The notes beneath the pieces were generated by a model. It was given only the letters and a program-made list of their open reading frames with translations. It was not told the DNA's origin and ran no database searches. This document shows, in pieces, positions 1-9,002 of a stretch of DNA of 64,000 nt. Position numbers and translations under genes: made by a program. Position 1 is the first letter of the stretch, and every line of letters begins with the position of its first letter. Source of the DNA: Flavobacterium ammonificans (GTDB taxonomy: Bacteria; Bacteroidota; Bacteroidia; Flavobacteriales; Flavobacteriaceae); NCBI RefSeq assembly GCF_020885975.1, contig NZ_AP025183.1, forward strand, positions 1,178,001 to 1,242,000, written 5' to 3'.

Positions 1-783
1 ATTAATCAAGGTGGACTAAAATCAAAACTAATTATTAACATTTTAAAATGGCTTGAGAAATTTGTTTATAATAATTCGAATGCTGTAATTACAATAGACC
101 AGCTGTTCTATAATCAAATAAAAAATCGATTTAAAAATATACAAAAATTAAATATTATTCCAAATTTTGTAGACACTGAATTATATAAACCAGAAACTAA
201 AGAAACTCTACCTTTGGTATTTACAAATGATTTATCCAAGCTAAAGTTACTATATGCTGGAAATATTGGTTTCTTTCAAGATTGGGAACCTATTTTTTAT
301 GCTGCTAAAAAGTTGTTAAATGCTAATATTGAATTTTGGATAATAGGAGAAGGAGTTAGAAAAGAGTATTTAATGAATAGGGTTAAAGAAGAAAAATTAA
401 GTAATATTAAAATACTTCCATACCAAAATAGAAATTTAATGCCTGCTATTAATTCTTTTGCGGATATTCATTTTATTTCCATTAGTAAAGAAATGGAACA
501 AGAAGGATTTCCATCAAAAGTGTATACAATTATGGCTTGTGCAAAACCAATGATTATTTTAACTGGTGAAAACACCCCTCTCTTTAACTTTCTTTCAGGT
601 AAAAATTGTTCAGTCCTTATTTCCGATAATAGTAATGACAGTTTTGTTGAATCTATTATTTCATTAGCTAGTGACAAGAATAAACAATTTGAATTAGGAC
701 AGAATGGATATAATGAAATTCAAAATTTTTATACTAAAGAGAAAGTAATTGAAAAGTATGTAGATTTATTTGAAAAGATTTGA
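1..783 (+). CDS. Glycosyltransferase family 4 (WbuB-like), 5' end missing
   Basis: The reading frame is open from base 1, so the gene starts upstream of the window and 260 C-terminal residues are visible. It shows the end of the N-terminal Rossmann domain with the GT4 hinge IPNFVDTELYKP (visible residues 53-64), the second Rossmann domain starting at LLYAGNIGFFQDW, and the donor-binding segment EGFPSKVYTIMACAKP (168-183), which is typical of WbuB/WcaI-like GT4 enzymes. The family transfers a sugar from a nucleotide donor onto a lipid-linked oligosaccharide at the cytoplasmic face. An internal TTG at 214 is not a credible start because conserved sequence precedes it. The TGA overlaps the next ATG by one base, implying one operon. 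Donor and acceptor cannot be told. Confidence 0.85.
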   Translation: MNQGGLKSKLIINILKWLEKFVYNNSNAVITIDQLFYNQIKNRFKNIQKLNIIPNFVDTELYKPETKETLPLVFTNDLSKLKLLYAGNIGFFQDWEPIFYAAKKLLNANIEFWIIGEGVRKEYLMNRVKEEKLSNIKILPYQNRNLMPAINSFADIHFISISKEMEQEGFPSKVYTIMACAKPMIILTGENTPLFNFLSGKNCSVLISDNSNDSFVESIISLASDKNKQFELGQNGYNEIQNFYTKEKVIEKYVDLFEKI

Positions 784-1694
784 TGAAAAAAAAATCAAAT
801 ATAATCATCACAGGAGTTACAGGTTTTGTAGGATCTAATCTATTTGAATATTTTTTAGATGCAAATATAGAAATTACAGCATCTAATCTCAGAAATCTCA
901 ATTGGAAATCAGAAATAAATACAGAAGCCAGCGCTATAATACATCTTGCTGGTAAAGCTCATGATCTTAAAAATAGTTCTAATCCTGAGGAGTATTTTAA
1001 GATAAACACAAAATTAACTCAAGAATTGTTTGATTTTTTTCTAGCAAGCAACTGTCGAGATTTTATTTTTTTCAGTAGCGTAAAAGCAGTAACAGATAAA
1101 TCAGAAGCTGTTGTTTCAGAGGAAATAGTTCCTACTCCAAAAACAGCTTATGGTCAATCAAAACAATTAGCAGAGCAATATATATTGAATAAAACGTTGC
1201 CAAAGGGAAAGCGTGTATTTATTATTCGTCCTTCAATGATTCATGGTCCAGGTAACAAAGGCAATCTAAATTTGTTGTATCAATTAGTTCGTAAAGGTAT
1301 TCCATGGCCTTTGGGTGCTTTTCAAAATCAACGTTCTTTTTGTAGTATTGATAATGTTTGCTATGTAATTCATCAAATATTAGGACGAGAAGATATTCCT
1401 TCTGGAGTTTACAATTTAGCAGATGATGAAACTGTATCAACTAATGAATTGATTGAAATAATTGGTGCTACAACAAATAAAAAGGTAAGAATTCTATCTA
1501 TTTCTAAAAAAATAATTAATACAATTGCTACAATTGGGGATGTATTCCATTTGCCCTTAAACACTGAGCGCTTAGATAAATTGACTGAAAATTTTGTGGT
1601 ATCTAACACTAAAATAAAAGCCGCTTTGGGAATTGAAAAATTACCCGTTTCAGCAAAAGAAGGGTTAACCAAAACGATTAAATCTTTTAATTAA
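783..1694 (+). CDS. NAD-dependent epimerase/dehydratase (extended SDR, WbpV/GalE-like)
   Basis: This 303-residue extended short-chain dehydrogenase has the dinucleotide site TGVTGFVG at residues 10-17, a serine near 98 (FFSS) and the catalytic YxxxK as Y123/K127 (YGQSK). The family oxidises, reduces or epimerises the hexose of a UDP-sugar. Next to a GT4 and a phosphoglycosyl transferase the likely job is making the precursor of the first lipid-linked sugar, for example a WbpV-like 4-reductase, but this is inferred. I chose ATG at 783 over TTG at 780; it overlaps the upstream TGA by one base. The stop overlaps the next ATG by one base, so translation is probably coupled. Confidence 0.85.
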   Translation: MKKKSNIIITGVTGFVGSNLFEYFLDANIEITASNLRNLNWKSEINTEASAIIHLAGKAHDLKNSSNPEEYFKINTKLTQELFDFFLASNCRDFIFFSSVKAVTDKSEAVVSEEIVPTPKTAYGQSKQLAEQYILNKTLPKGKRVFIIRPSMIHGPGNKGNLNLLYQLVRKGIPWPLGAFQNQRSFCSIDNVCYVIHQILGREDIPSGVYNLADDETVSTNELIEIIGATTNKKVRILSISKKIINTIATIGDVFHLPLNTERLDKLTENFVVSNTKIKAALGIEKLPVSAKEGLTKTIKSFN

Positions 1695-2170
1695 TGATTT
1701 TTGAAAAAATACAAAAAGAGTTAGACTCGTGTTCCTTAAAGGTCATTTCAAAAGATAATCGTCCTTGGGGTGGTTTTTTTGTTATTGCTGAAGAGCAAGC
1801 CCAACAATTTGCGAATCAGTATTTTGATGGCTTGGATGTATCTACCCTAAAAATAGGAGGGGCATTGAGTCCAAAGATTCTAGTGGTAGCACCTAATAAA
1901 AGATTGTCATGGCAATACCATCATCGTAGAGCCGAGATATGGCGTGTCATTGAAGGTCAAGCTGGTGTTAAACGAAGTGCTACCGATACAGAAGGGGAGT
2001 TGGAAATTTTAAACATTGGAGACACCATTACTTTGCAACAAGGAGAGCGTCACCGTTTAATTGGGTTGGACGATTATGCTATAATTGCGGAGATTTGGCA
2101 ACATACAGATGCTAATCATCCTTCTGATGAAGATGATATTGTGCGGATGCAGGATGATTTTGGAAGATGA
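1694..2170 (+). CDS. Cupin-domain sugar isomerase-like protein (mannose-6-phosphate isomerase type II-like)
   Basis: A 158-residue single-domain cupin. It carries the hallmarks of the C-terminal isomerase domain of type II phosphomannose isomerases: RPWGGF near residue 23, then a metal-binding core around SWQYHHRRAEIWRVIEG with the His-His and Glu ligands, and a second cupin motif near GERHRLIGLDD. Related Flavobacterium proteins are often labelled phosphoheptose isomerase. The start overlaps the previous stop by one base, so it belongs to the same polysaccharide operon. It may isomerise a phosphorylated sugar for the locus; the substrate is unproven. A repeat-filled gap follows. Confidence 0.7.
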   Translation: MIFEKIQKELDSCSLKVISKDNRPWGGFFVIAEEQAQQFANQYFDGLDVSTLKIGGALSPKILVVAPNKRLSWQYHHRRAEIWRVIEGQAGVKRSATDTEGELEILNIGDTITLQQGERHRLIGLDDYAIIAEIWQHTDANHPSDEDDIVRMQDDFGR

Positions 2171-3131
2171 GTTGATATACGAGGTACGATATTGGATATA
2201 CGAGTTGCGATATAGGGAGTGTTCGGGAATCATCTGAAAGTGATCAGATTCCTTATATTTCCTTATATGACTTATATGGTTCAAATTTATTTAACCACAA
2301 AGAGCACAAAGTCCTTCGCTAAGCTCAGGATGATAGCTCAAAGTTTCACTAAAAATGTAGCAATTTGAAAATATAACAATTCGTCTAACTAGAGCTAGAC
2401 GTTCCCCTCTCGAGAGGGGCTAGGGGTGTGTTATTTAAAGTACGAGGAACGATTTACGATATAGGAAGTGTTCAGTGTTCAGCTGAAAGTGATCAGATAA
2501 TTGGACTTAATTTTCTTTAATAAAGCGAAGCGACTTCTTCGATTTTCTTATATGACTTATATGGTTTAAAATTTTTAACCACAAAGATCACAAAGTCCTT
2601 CGCCTAGCTCAGGAAGAGAGCACTAAGATTCACTAAAAATGTAGGAATTTGAAAATGTAACAATTCGTGTAAGTTACACTACACGTTCCCCTCTCGAGAG
2701 GGGCTAGGGGTGTGTTTTTAATTTACGATATACGATATTAGATATGCGAAGTACAATTTGATAATGTAGCAATTTGAAAATGTAACAATTCGTCTATCTG
2801 GTGCGAGACGTTCCCCTCTGGAGAGGGGCTAGGGGTGTGTTATTTAAAGTACGAAGTACGATATACGATATAGGAAGTGTTCAGTGTTCAGCTGAAAGTG
2901 ATCAGTTAATTTGACTTAATTTTTCTATAATAGAGCGAAGCGTCTTCTTCAATTTTCTTATATGACTTATATGGTTTAAAAATTTAAGATATTAGATCCC
3001 TACGCTTCGGGAAGATTTACGATATAGAAAGTCTTCAGTGTTCAGCGGTAAGTATTCGGATTGGACTAAAGTACAGGTTATCGAACATCTTATTAACTCA
3101 TAACCTTATAACCACATAACATCATAAACAA
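2171..3131 (+). repeat. Composite intergenic repeat array R1 (about 960 bp)
   Basis: This gap contains no credible gene. It is built of about three and a half copies of a composite unit of 260-290 bp. The modules occur in this order: E, a TACGATATACGA-like run; D, GTGTTCAGTGTTCAGCTG; G, GCGAAGCGACTTCTTCGA; B, cttatatgacttatatggtt; C, ACCACAAAGAGCACAAAG followed by TCCTTCGCTAAGCTCAGG; F, GCAATTTGAAAATGTAACAA; and A, a 16-bp palindrome CCCCTCTCGAGAGGGG followed by CTAGGGGTGTGTT. Palindrome A is at 2404-2419 and 2688-2703, with an imperfect copy at 2813-2828. Module B is at about 2262, 2547 and 2957. A hairpin-like TCCCTACGCTTCGGGA lies at about 2997. Confidence 0.85.
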
Positions 3132-3686
3132 ATGATTCGATTTTTTGATTTTATTTTTTCTTTAATTGGGCTAGTACTGTTAAGTCCAATAATTTTAGTA
3201 TTGATAATTATTGGTTTTTTTGATACAGGTTCTCCCATTTTTTGTCAGGAACGTGTGGGGAAAAATAAGCAGCCATTTAACCTCTATAAATTTCGTTCCA
3301 TGCATGTGAATACGAAATCAGTAGCGACTCATTTAGCGAATTATAGTGCGGTAACTAAATACGGTTCTTTTTTGCGCAAATCCAAACTAGATGAGTTACC
3401 CCAATTGTGGAATGTATTACTAGGCGATATGAGTTTAGTAGGACCAAGACCGAATTTATTCAACCAAAAAGAATTGATTCAAGAGCGTGATAACAGGGGA
3501 GTGTATCAAGTAGTTCCTGGAATTACGGGTTTATCACAAATCAATAAAATAGACATGTCTACACCACAACTACTAGCCGAAACCGATGCGAGAATGACGA
3601 ATCAATTGACAGTCGTGAAGTATTTTTATTACATTATTGCTACGGTATTGGGTAAAGGTTCTGGGGATAGAATGGTTCAAAGTTAG
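3132..3686 (+). CDS. Sugar transferase, monotopic phosphoglycosyl transferase (PglC/WcaJ C-terminal type)
   Basis: At 184 residues this is the minimal catalytic form of the bacterial sugar-transferase family, which moves a sugar-1-phosphate from a UDP-sugar to undecaprenyl phosphate and so starts a polysaccharide repeat unit. It has one hydrophobic re-entrant helix (about 5-30), the conserved ERVGKNKQPFNLYKFRSM (40-57), the catalytic Asp-Glu pair D87-E88 in DELPQLWNVLLGDMSLVGPRP (start of the motif at 87), and PGITGLSQIN (129-138). It lacks the multi-spanning N-terminal region of full WcaJ proteins. It stands alone between two repeat arrays and is probably part of the same locus as the upstream genes. 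Confidence 0.92.
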   Translation: MIRFFDFIFSLIGLVLLSPIILVLIIIGFFDTGSPIFCQERVGKNKQPFNLYKFRSMHVNTKSVATHLANYSAVTKYGSFLRKSKLDELPQLWNVLLGDMSLVGPRPNLFNQKELIQERDNRGVYQVVPGITGLSQINKIDMSTPQLLAETDARMTNQLTVVKYFYYIIATVLGKGSGDRMVQS

Positions 3687-4230
3687 ATTTACGATATACG
3701 ATATAAGAAGTGCGATTTGGGATTTGAAAATGTAGCAATTTGAAAATTTGAAAATGGAACAATTCGTCTATCTAGTGCGAGACGTTCCCCTCTCGAGAGG
3801 GGCTAGGGGTGTGTTTTTCGATATACGATCCCGACGCTTCGGGACGATTTACGAACTACGACTTATTTAGTTAGAAGTACAAAGTTTAAATTTACAAATT
3901 CAAGATCAATAATTCTCTAAAAATCAATAACGAATTTTGAACAAGGAACAGGGAATGTTGAATTTTATTCGAAAGGAATTTCTTATATTTACTTATATGA
4001 CTTATATGGTTTAGGAATATACGATATTAGATATGCGAAGTACGATTTGAAAATGTAGCAATTTGAAAATTTGAAAATGTAACAATTTGCGATAGGAACA
4101 GATTGCTTCACTACGTTCGCAATTACTAGCCATAGCGCCCTAGCGTCCCTGCCTGCGGCAGACAGGTTCGTGACAAATTAAAGATTGCTTCACTACGTTC
4201 GCAATGACAGACAACCGATAACAGAAAACA
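3687..4230 (+). repeat. Intergenic repeat array R2
   Basis: No gene is seen. The gap holds module E, module F, a perfect palindrome A at 3787-3802 with its downstream CTAGGGGTGTGTT, a hairpin TCCCGACGCTTCGGGA at about 3829, module B at about 3991, and a separate pair of direct repeats reading GATTGCTTCACTACGTTCGC at 4101 and 4183. Between that pair is an inverted repeat CCTGCCTGCGGCAGACAGG at about 4149. All shared modules point the same way as in R1. Confidence 0.8.
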
Positions 4231-4779
4231 ATGACAATAGAAACTACACCCATCCAAGATTTAGTAATCATCAATCCCACCGTATTTGAAGATGCTCGTG
4301 GGTATTTTTTTGAGGCCTACAATCAAAATACTTTAGCAGCACAAGGAATTAACATCGACTTTGTGCAAGACAACCAATCGTTTTCCAAACGCGGTACTTT
4401 GAGAGGTTTGCATTATCAAAATCCGCCTTTTGCTCAGACCAAATTAGTTAGAGTACTACAAGGGGAAATTATTGATGTTGCTGTAGACATTAGAAAGCAA
4501 TCGCCTACTTATGGGCAGCATTTTGCTATCAAATTATCGGCAGAGAATAAAAAACAATTATTGATTCCGCATGGATTTGCCCATGGGTTTTCGGTGATTA
4601 GTGAAACTGCAGTCGTTATGTATAAATGCGATCAGTTTTATAATAAAGCCAGTGAAGGCGGTATTCGTTTTGATGATCCCAGTTTGAACGTCGTCTGGGG
4701 CATGGACTTAAAAGACGCTATTGTGTCGGATAAGGATTTGGTGTTGCCGGGGATTGAGGAATGTAATAGCGAGTTTTAA
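4231..4779 (+). CDS. rfbC: dTDP-4-dehydrorhamnose 3,5-epimerase
   Basis: The 182-residue protein is full length for RmlC, the cupin-fold enzyme that epimerises C3 and C5 of dTDP-4-keto-6-deoxyglucose in dTDP-L-rhamnose synthesis. Visible features are GTLRGLHYQ with the catalytic His61, K71, IPHGFAHGF at 112-120 and the active-site tyrosine Y131 in VVMYKC. It is the first of the four rml genes here. The order rmlC, (ATPase), rmlD, rmlB, (GxxExxY), rmlA is interrupted by two unrelated genes and by repeats, so a single transcript is uncertain. Confidence 0.97.
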   Translation: MTIETTPIQDLVIINPTVFEDARGYFFEAYNQNTLAAQGINIDFVQDNQSFSKRGTLRGLHYQNPPFAQTKLVRVLQGEIIDVAVDIRKQSPTYGQHFAIKLSAENKKQLLIPHGFAHGFSVISETAVVMYKCDQFYNKASEGGIRFDDPSLNVVWGMDLKDAIVSDKDLVLPGIEECNSEF

Positions 4780-5400
4780 TATTTACGATATACGAGGTAC
4801 GATATAGAAAGTGTTCAGTGTTCGGCTAAAAGTGTTCAGTTGATTTAACTTAACCGAAGTGTTTTTCTTATATTTTCTTATATGACTTATATGTTTTTTA
4901 AATGTACGATTTGTTATATACGAAGTAAGATATATTAAGTACGATTTGAAAATGTAGCAATTTGAAAATGAAACAATTCATTATTATATTATTTACCATA
5001 AACGTAGTTCAATATTCAGTTTAAGAATAATGAATTTTCAACAAGGAACAATGAATTTTGATTTTTTTTAACCACATAGGAACATAGATTTAAAAAAAAA
5101 GAAGAAGAGATAGTAGTAGCACTATTATTCACATAGTTTAATAGCTGATACTTATCTGTTCTTAAATAAGCGAAGCGATTTCTTTGATTTTCTTATATGA
5201 CTTATATGGTTTAGAAATTTACGATGTACGATGTTAGATCTACGATATTTAAGTATTAAGTTTCAACCACAAAGAGCAAAAAGTCCTTCGCTAAGCTCAG
5301 GAGGACAGCACGGAGGTTCGCAAAGAAATTTTTTAATTTAAAAATGAAGCAATGTACCAATTGCAAAACAGTAGATCTTAATTGTTAAATTAGGTATATA
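4780..5400 (+). repeat. Intergenic repeat array R3
   Basis: No gene is seen. Module E begins within 15 bases of the rmlC stop. Module D is at about 4808, module B at about 4868 and 5189, module F at about 4945, module G at about 5168 and module C at about 5267 with its TCCTTCGCTAAGCTCAGG tail. The orientation matches R1 and R2. A short stretch at about 5071 (AACCACATAGGAACATAG) resembles the left end of the P elements found at 40-47 kb, so the two repeat systems meet here. Confidence 0.75.
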
Positions 5401-5443
5401 TTCATTAATACAACAAATAAACTTTCATATATTTCTTAAAAAT

Positions 5444-5507
5444 GCACTACATAAGTGCAAATATTTATATTTTTTGATTTATCGTAGTGCAAATTTTAGT
5501 ATTTTTG
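5444..5507 (+). promoter_or_regulatory. Promoter with AGTGC half-sites upstream of the AAA ATPase
   Basis: The perfect -7 box TATTTTTG is at 5500-5507, with TTG at 5474-5476 and a 23-base spacer. Around it are GCACTAC at 5444-5450, AGTGCAAAT at 5455-5463 and GTAGTGC at 5484-5490, giving one inverted pair and one direct pair of AGTGC half-sites that cover the spacer. The position suggests an operator, which is an inference. Confidence 0.6.
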
Positions 5508-5524
5508 TTCAAATAAAATAAAAA

Positions 5525-6694
5525 ATGGAAGCATTATTTGAATATTCAAATCGACTAATTGCCAATATCAATAGTGGATTTACACGTTATATGTACGATC
5601 AAATCAATTGGGATAGCAGACTCATTGGCTTGTTCGGGCCACGTGGAATAGGGAAAACTACATTAGTTTTACAACACATTAAAAATAATCTAAGTCTTAA
5701 ACATACGTTATACGTTACTGCAGAAGATTTTTATTTTGCGAAAAACCGACTTTTGGATGTTGCTTCCGATTTTGTTAAATTAGGTGGTACACATTTAATT
5801 ATTGATGAGATTCATAAATACCCTGATTGGTCTACCGAATTGAAACTAATTTACGATTATCATCAAAATTTACAGGTTGTATTTACGGGATCATCAGTAT
5901 TAGATATTAAAAAAGGAAGTTCGGATTTGAGTAGAAGAGCGGTGCTTTATTCTATGCAAGGGTTGTCATTTCGTGAATATTTACAATTGTTTCATGAGAT
6001 AGCCATTCCAAAGTTTACATTGGATGAAATTCTAACTCACAAGGTAGCCACTCCTCAATTAGCGCATCCATTACCTTTATTTTTAGATTATCTCAAAAGA
6101 GGCTATTATCCTTTTGCATTAGAGCACGACTTTGATATGAAACTATTGCAAGTAGTTAATCAAACACTAGAAAGCGATATTCCTGTTTATGCGTCTATGA
6201 ATGTTTCAACAGGAAGAAAGTTAAAACAGTTAATGGCAATAGTAGCAGATAGTGTTCCATTTAAGCCAAATATGAGTAAAATATCAGAAATGTTGGCAAT
6301 AAGTAGAAATAATATTGCCGATTATCTTTTGTATATGGAGGAAGCGGGAATGATAACCCAATTGCGATTTGAAACTAGCGGAATTAGATGTTTAGGAAAA
6401 GTAGATAAAGTGTATCTCGATAATACAAATTTAGTCTTTGGCTTAGCCCAAGAAAGTCTAAATAAAGGGAATATCAGAGAAACATTTTTTATGAATCAAC
6501 TACGGGTTGGTTATCCTATTGTCTCTTCTAAAATTGCTGATTTTACGATTGACACATTCGAGTTTGAAATTGGAGATAAAAACAAAAGTAACAAGCAGAT
6601 CAAAACAGCAGTTAACGGCTTTGTTGTAAAAGATGATATAGAAAGTGGTTTTCTTAATACAATTCCTTTATGGCATTTTGGGTTATTGTATTGA
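5525..6694 (+). CDS. AAA_14/DUF4143-like ATP-binding protein
   Basis: A 389-residue orphan ATPase of the AAA_14 type. The Walker A motif GPRGIGKTT is at 38-46, Walker B LIIDEIH at 91-97, and a sensor-like VFTGSS at 119-124 followed by SRRAVLYSMQGLSFREYL. A winged-helix-like segment around 258-285 is followed by a C-terminal domain with ADF and EFEIGDK, which resembles the D...ExK pattern of the PD-(D/E)XK fold found in DUF4143 proteins. The family's role is unsettled; defence or toxin-like functions have been proposed for relatives. It has its own promoter, is bounded on both sides by repeats and splits the rml genes, so it looks like a transferred cargo gene. Confidence 0.8.
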   Translation: MEALFEYSNRLIANINSGFTRYMYDQINWDSRLIGLFGPRGIGKTTLVLQHIKNNLSLKHTLYVTAEDFYFAKNRLLDVASDFVKLGGTHLIIDEIHKYPDWSTELKLIYDYHQNLQVVFTGSSVLDIKKGSSDLSRRAVLYSMQGLSFREYLQLFHEIAIPKFTLDEILTHKVATPQLAHPLPLFLDYLKRGYYPFALEHDFDMKLLQVVNQTLESDIPVYASMNVSTGRKLKQLMAIVADSVPFKPNMSKISEMLAISRNNIADYLLYMEEAGMITQLRFETSGIRCLGKVDKVYLDNTNLVFGLAQESLNKGNIRETFFMNQLRVGYPIVSSKIADFTIDTFEFEIGDKNKSNKQIKTAVNGFVVKDDIESGFLNTIPLWHFGLLY

Positions 6695-6894
6695 TTGCTT
6701 AGGCATACAATTTAGGAGTTAGGATTTCGATGCTTAGGACTAAGTGTTCAGTGTTCAGCTATAAGTGTTCAGTTGATATGACTTAAGCAAAGTGAATTAC
6801 GTATTACTATTCACGACCCGAGGCGAAGCAAAAAGTAGCAATGTATGGGGTTAATTCGTTTTAATTCGTGTAATTAGAGCAATTTGTAAAAAAA
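6695..6894 (+). repeat. Short repeat gap with module D and reverse decamer repeats
   Basis: Module D (GTGTTCAGTGTTCAGCT) is at about 6741. From about 6851 to 6890 a run of decamers of the form TTAATTCGTT, TTAATTCGTG, TAATTAGAGC leads up to the rmlD start. This is the reverse orientation of the decamer array that follows rmlD. Confidence 0.7.
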
Positions 6895-7761
6895 ATGAAA
6901 AAAATACTAGTAACAGGTTCCAACGGGCAATTGGGTTCTGAATTGAGGGAATTGTCAGTTCACTATTCGCAATTTGAATGGGTGTTTGCCGATCGTTCGG
7001 TTTTGGACTTGAGTGATTTGGCATCGATATCCAATGTGTTAGATCGAATTCAACCGCAAATTATTATCAATTGCGCGGCTTACACAGCTGTGGATCAAGC
7101 GGAAACGGAAACTGAATTGGCGGAAGTATTGAATCACCAAGCAGTGGGTGTTTTAGCAAACTGGAGTTCAATTCATGATTGTCGATTGGTTCATGTTTCT
7201 ACCGATTATGTTTTTGATGGTAACTCGAGTACAGCGTTGACCGAAAATGCTCCAACCGGACCAATCAACGTCTATGGACAAACCAAATTAGCTGGAGAAC
7301 AAGCTTGTATGCGAGAAAACTCGAATGCGATAGTCATCCGAACGTCCTGGGTGTATTCTCGTTTCGGGAATAATTTTGTTAAAACTATGAGTAGGTTGAT
7401 GCAAGAGCGCGATAGCTTGAATGTCGTGAATGATCAAATTGGAAGCCCCACCTATGCGGCTGATTTGGCGCAAGCCATTCTAACCATAATTACGCATTCG
7501 CATTGGCAAGCGGGGATCTACCATTATTCAAATGAAGGGGAAATTAGTTGGTATGAATTTGCTTTAGCCATTCAAGAACTAGGAGGATTTAATTGCGCTA
7601 TTTCGGGTATACCAAGTTCGGATTATCCTACTCCAGCACAACGACCTCATTATTCCTTATTGGATAAATCCAAAATTGCAACTACCTTTGGGGTGGTGGT
7701 GCCAGGGTATCGAGAGAGTTTGGAAAGATGTATGGGATTGTTACGAATTAACACGAATTGA
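6895..7761 (+). CDS. rfbD: dTDP-4-dehydrorhamnose reductase
   Basis: The 288-residue RmlD reduces dTDP-4-keto-L-rhamnose to dTDP-L-rhamnose with NAD(P)H. The nucleotide site TGSNGQLG is at 7-14, STDYVFDG at 102-109, and the catalytic pair Y127/K131 lies in VYGQTK. The length is normal for the family. Its last residues (RINTN) and its stop codon are encoded inside a decamer repeat array that continues downstream, so the natural C-terminus appears to have been replaced or extended by repeat DNA. Confidence 0.97.
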   Translation: MKKILVTGSNGQLGSELRELSVHYSQFEWVFADRSVLDLSDLASISNVLDRIQPQIIINCAAYTAVDQAETETELAEVLNHQAVGVLANWSSIHDCRLVHVSTDYVFDGNSSTALTENAPTGPINVYGQTKLAGEQACMRENSNAIVIRTSWVYSRFGNNFVKTMSRLMQERDSLNVVNDQIGSPTYAADLAQAILTIITHSHWQAGIYHYSNEGEISWYEFALAIQELGGFNCAISGIPSSDYPTPAQRPHYSLLDKSKIATTFGVVVPGYRESLERCMGLLRINTN

Positions 7762-7820
7762 CACGAATTGATTCGAATTGACACGAATTGATGCGAATTC
7801 ATACAAATTAGAAGAATTTA
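7741..7820 (+). repeat. Decamer tandem array after rmlD
   Basis: Eight consecutive 10-base units run from 7741 to 7820: TTACGAATTA, ACACGAATTG twice, ATTCGAATTG, ACACGAATTG, ATGCGAATTC, ATACAAATTA and GAAGAATTTA. The first two units are in the rmlD coding sequence. Just downstream, at about 7854-7874, is a TAGTGCCCTAGCGACTTAGTGGC-like end, related in style to the other repeats. Confidence 0.85.
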
Positions 7821-7891
7821 ATTTTACTAATTTCTTAATCGTATTTATAAACTTAGTGCCCTAGCGACTTAGTGGCAATAAAACAAATAGA

Positions 7892-8941
7892 ATGAAAAAA
7901 ATACTTATCACCGGTGGTGCCGGATTTATTGGATCTCATGTAGTGAGACGATTTGTGAATCAGTATCCGAATTATGATATTTATAATTTGGATGCTTTGA
8001 CCTATGCAGGAAATTTAGAGAACATAGCTGATATTGAAAAGGCGCCTAATTATACTTTTGTAAAAGGAGATATTGTTGATGCTCCGTTTATTGATGCTTT
8101 ATTTGCTGAACACCAATTTGAAGGAGTTTTGCACCTAGCAGCCGAATCGCACGTAGATCGCTCTATTACGGATCCTTTGGCCTTTGTGAAAACCAATGTC
8201 ATCGGAACCATGAATTTATTGAATGCTGCTAAAACCATTTGGAAAGACAAGATGGAAGGCAAACGCTTTTACCATATTAGTACTGATGAGGTTTATGGAA
8301 GTTTGGGTGCCGAAGGGTTATTTACTGAAACCACAGCCTATGACCCCAATTCGCCTTATTCGGCTTCAAAAGCGAGTTCGGATCATTTTGTTCGTGCTTA
8401 TGGTGAGACCTATGGATTACCTTATGTGTTGACGAATTGTTCGAACAACTACGGTCCGTTTCATTTTCCAGAGAAATTGATTCCGCTGTTTATTAATAAT
8501 ATTATTCACAACAAGCCTTTGCCAGTCTATGGTGATGGAAAATACACCCGCGATTGGTTATTCGTAGAAGACCATGCGGTAGCGATTGATTTGGTTTTCC
8601 ACCAAGGAGTGAATCACGATACCTATAATATTGGCGGTTTTAACGAATGGCAAAATATTGATTTAGTGAAATTACTATGCCAAATCATGGACGACAAACT
8701 AGGACGCCCAGCAGGTACTTCTGCACAATTAATTACTTATGTGAAAGACCGTCCAGGTCATGATTTACGTTATGCTATTGATGCGACCAAAATCAATAAA
8801 GAGTTGGGTTGGAAACCGTCGGTTACTTTTGAGGAAGGTTTAGAACGTACTGTGAACTGGTATTTGGACAATCAGACATGGTTGGATAACGTGACTTCGG
8901 GGGCGTATGCGAGTTACTATGAAAAGCAATACGCGAATTAA
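7892..8941 (+). CDS. rfbB: dTDP-glucose 4,6-dehydratase
   Basis: RmlB, 349 residues, catalyses the first dedicated step after RmlA: it dehydrates dTDP-glucose to the 4-keto-6-deoxy sugar using bound NAD. The glycine-rich motif GGAGFIGS is at 8-15, the catalytic Asp-Glu in TDEVYG is at 131-136 (D132, E133), and Y156/K160 form the YxxxK pair. Length and motif spacing are normal. It follows the decamer array and is followed by another one, in the same orientation. Confidence 0.98.
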   Translation: MKKILITGGAGFIGSHVVRRFVNQYPNYDIYNLDALTYAGNLENIADIEKAPNYTFVKGDIVDAPFIDALFAEHQFEGVLHLAAESHVDRSITDPLAFVKTNVIGTMNLLNAAKTIWKDKMEGKRFYHISTDEVYGSLGAEGLFTETTAYDPNSPYSASKASSDHFVRAYGETYGLPYVLTNCSNNYGPFHFPEKLIPLFINNIIHNKPLPVYGDGKYTRDWLFVEDHAVAIDLVFHQGVNHDTYNIGGFNEWQNIDLVKLLCQIMDDKLGRPAGTSAQLITYVKDRPGHDLRYAIDATKINKELGWKPSVTFEEGLERTVNWYLDNQTWLDNVTSGAYASYYEKQYAN

Positions 8942-9002
8942 AAACGAATGATCACGAATTGATGCGAATTAACGCAAATTAAAAGAATTAACACGAATTA
9001 TA
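8942..9002 (+). repeat. Decamer repeat between rmlB and the GxxExxY gene
   Basis: Ten-base-periodic units such as ATCACGAATT, GATGCGAATT, AACGCAAATT, AAAAGAATTA and ACACGAATTA fill the whole gap up to the next ATG. The orientation is the same as the array at 7741-7820. Confidence 0.8.

Noticed and set aside
1222..1672. Minus-strand open frames over the epimerase gene
   Set aside because: They are antisense shadows of a gene with clear SDR motifs.
2057..2284. Minus-strand open frame across the cupin end and repeat
   Set aside because: It overlaps a clear cupin gene and continues into repeat DNA, with no recognisable protein features.
4101..4205. Possible small RNA gene or tRNA-like fold between the direct repeats
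   Set aside because: The GCTTCACTACGTTCGC pairs resemble repeat text seen elsewhere, and no cloverleaf or promoter was seen.
7741..7820. Possible CRISPR or direct-repeat operator array
   Set aside because: The repeats are contiguous 10-base units without spacers, so this is a tandem repeat.
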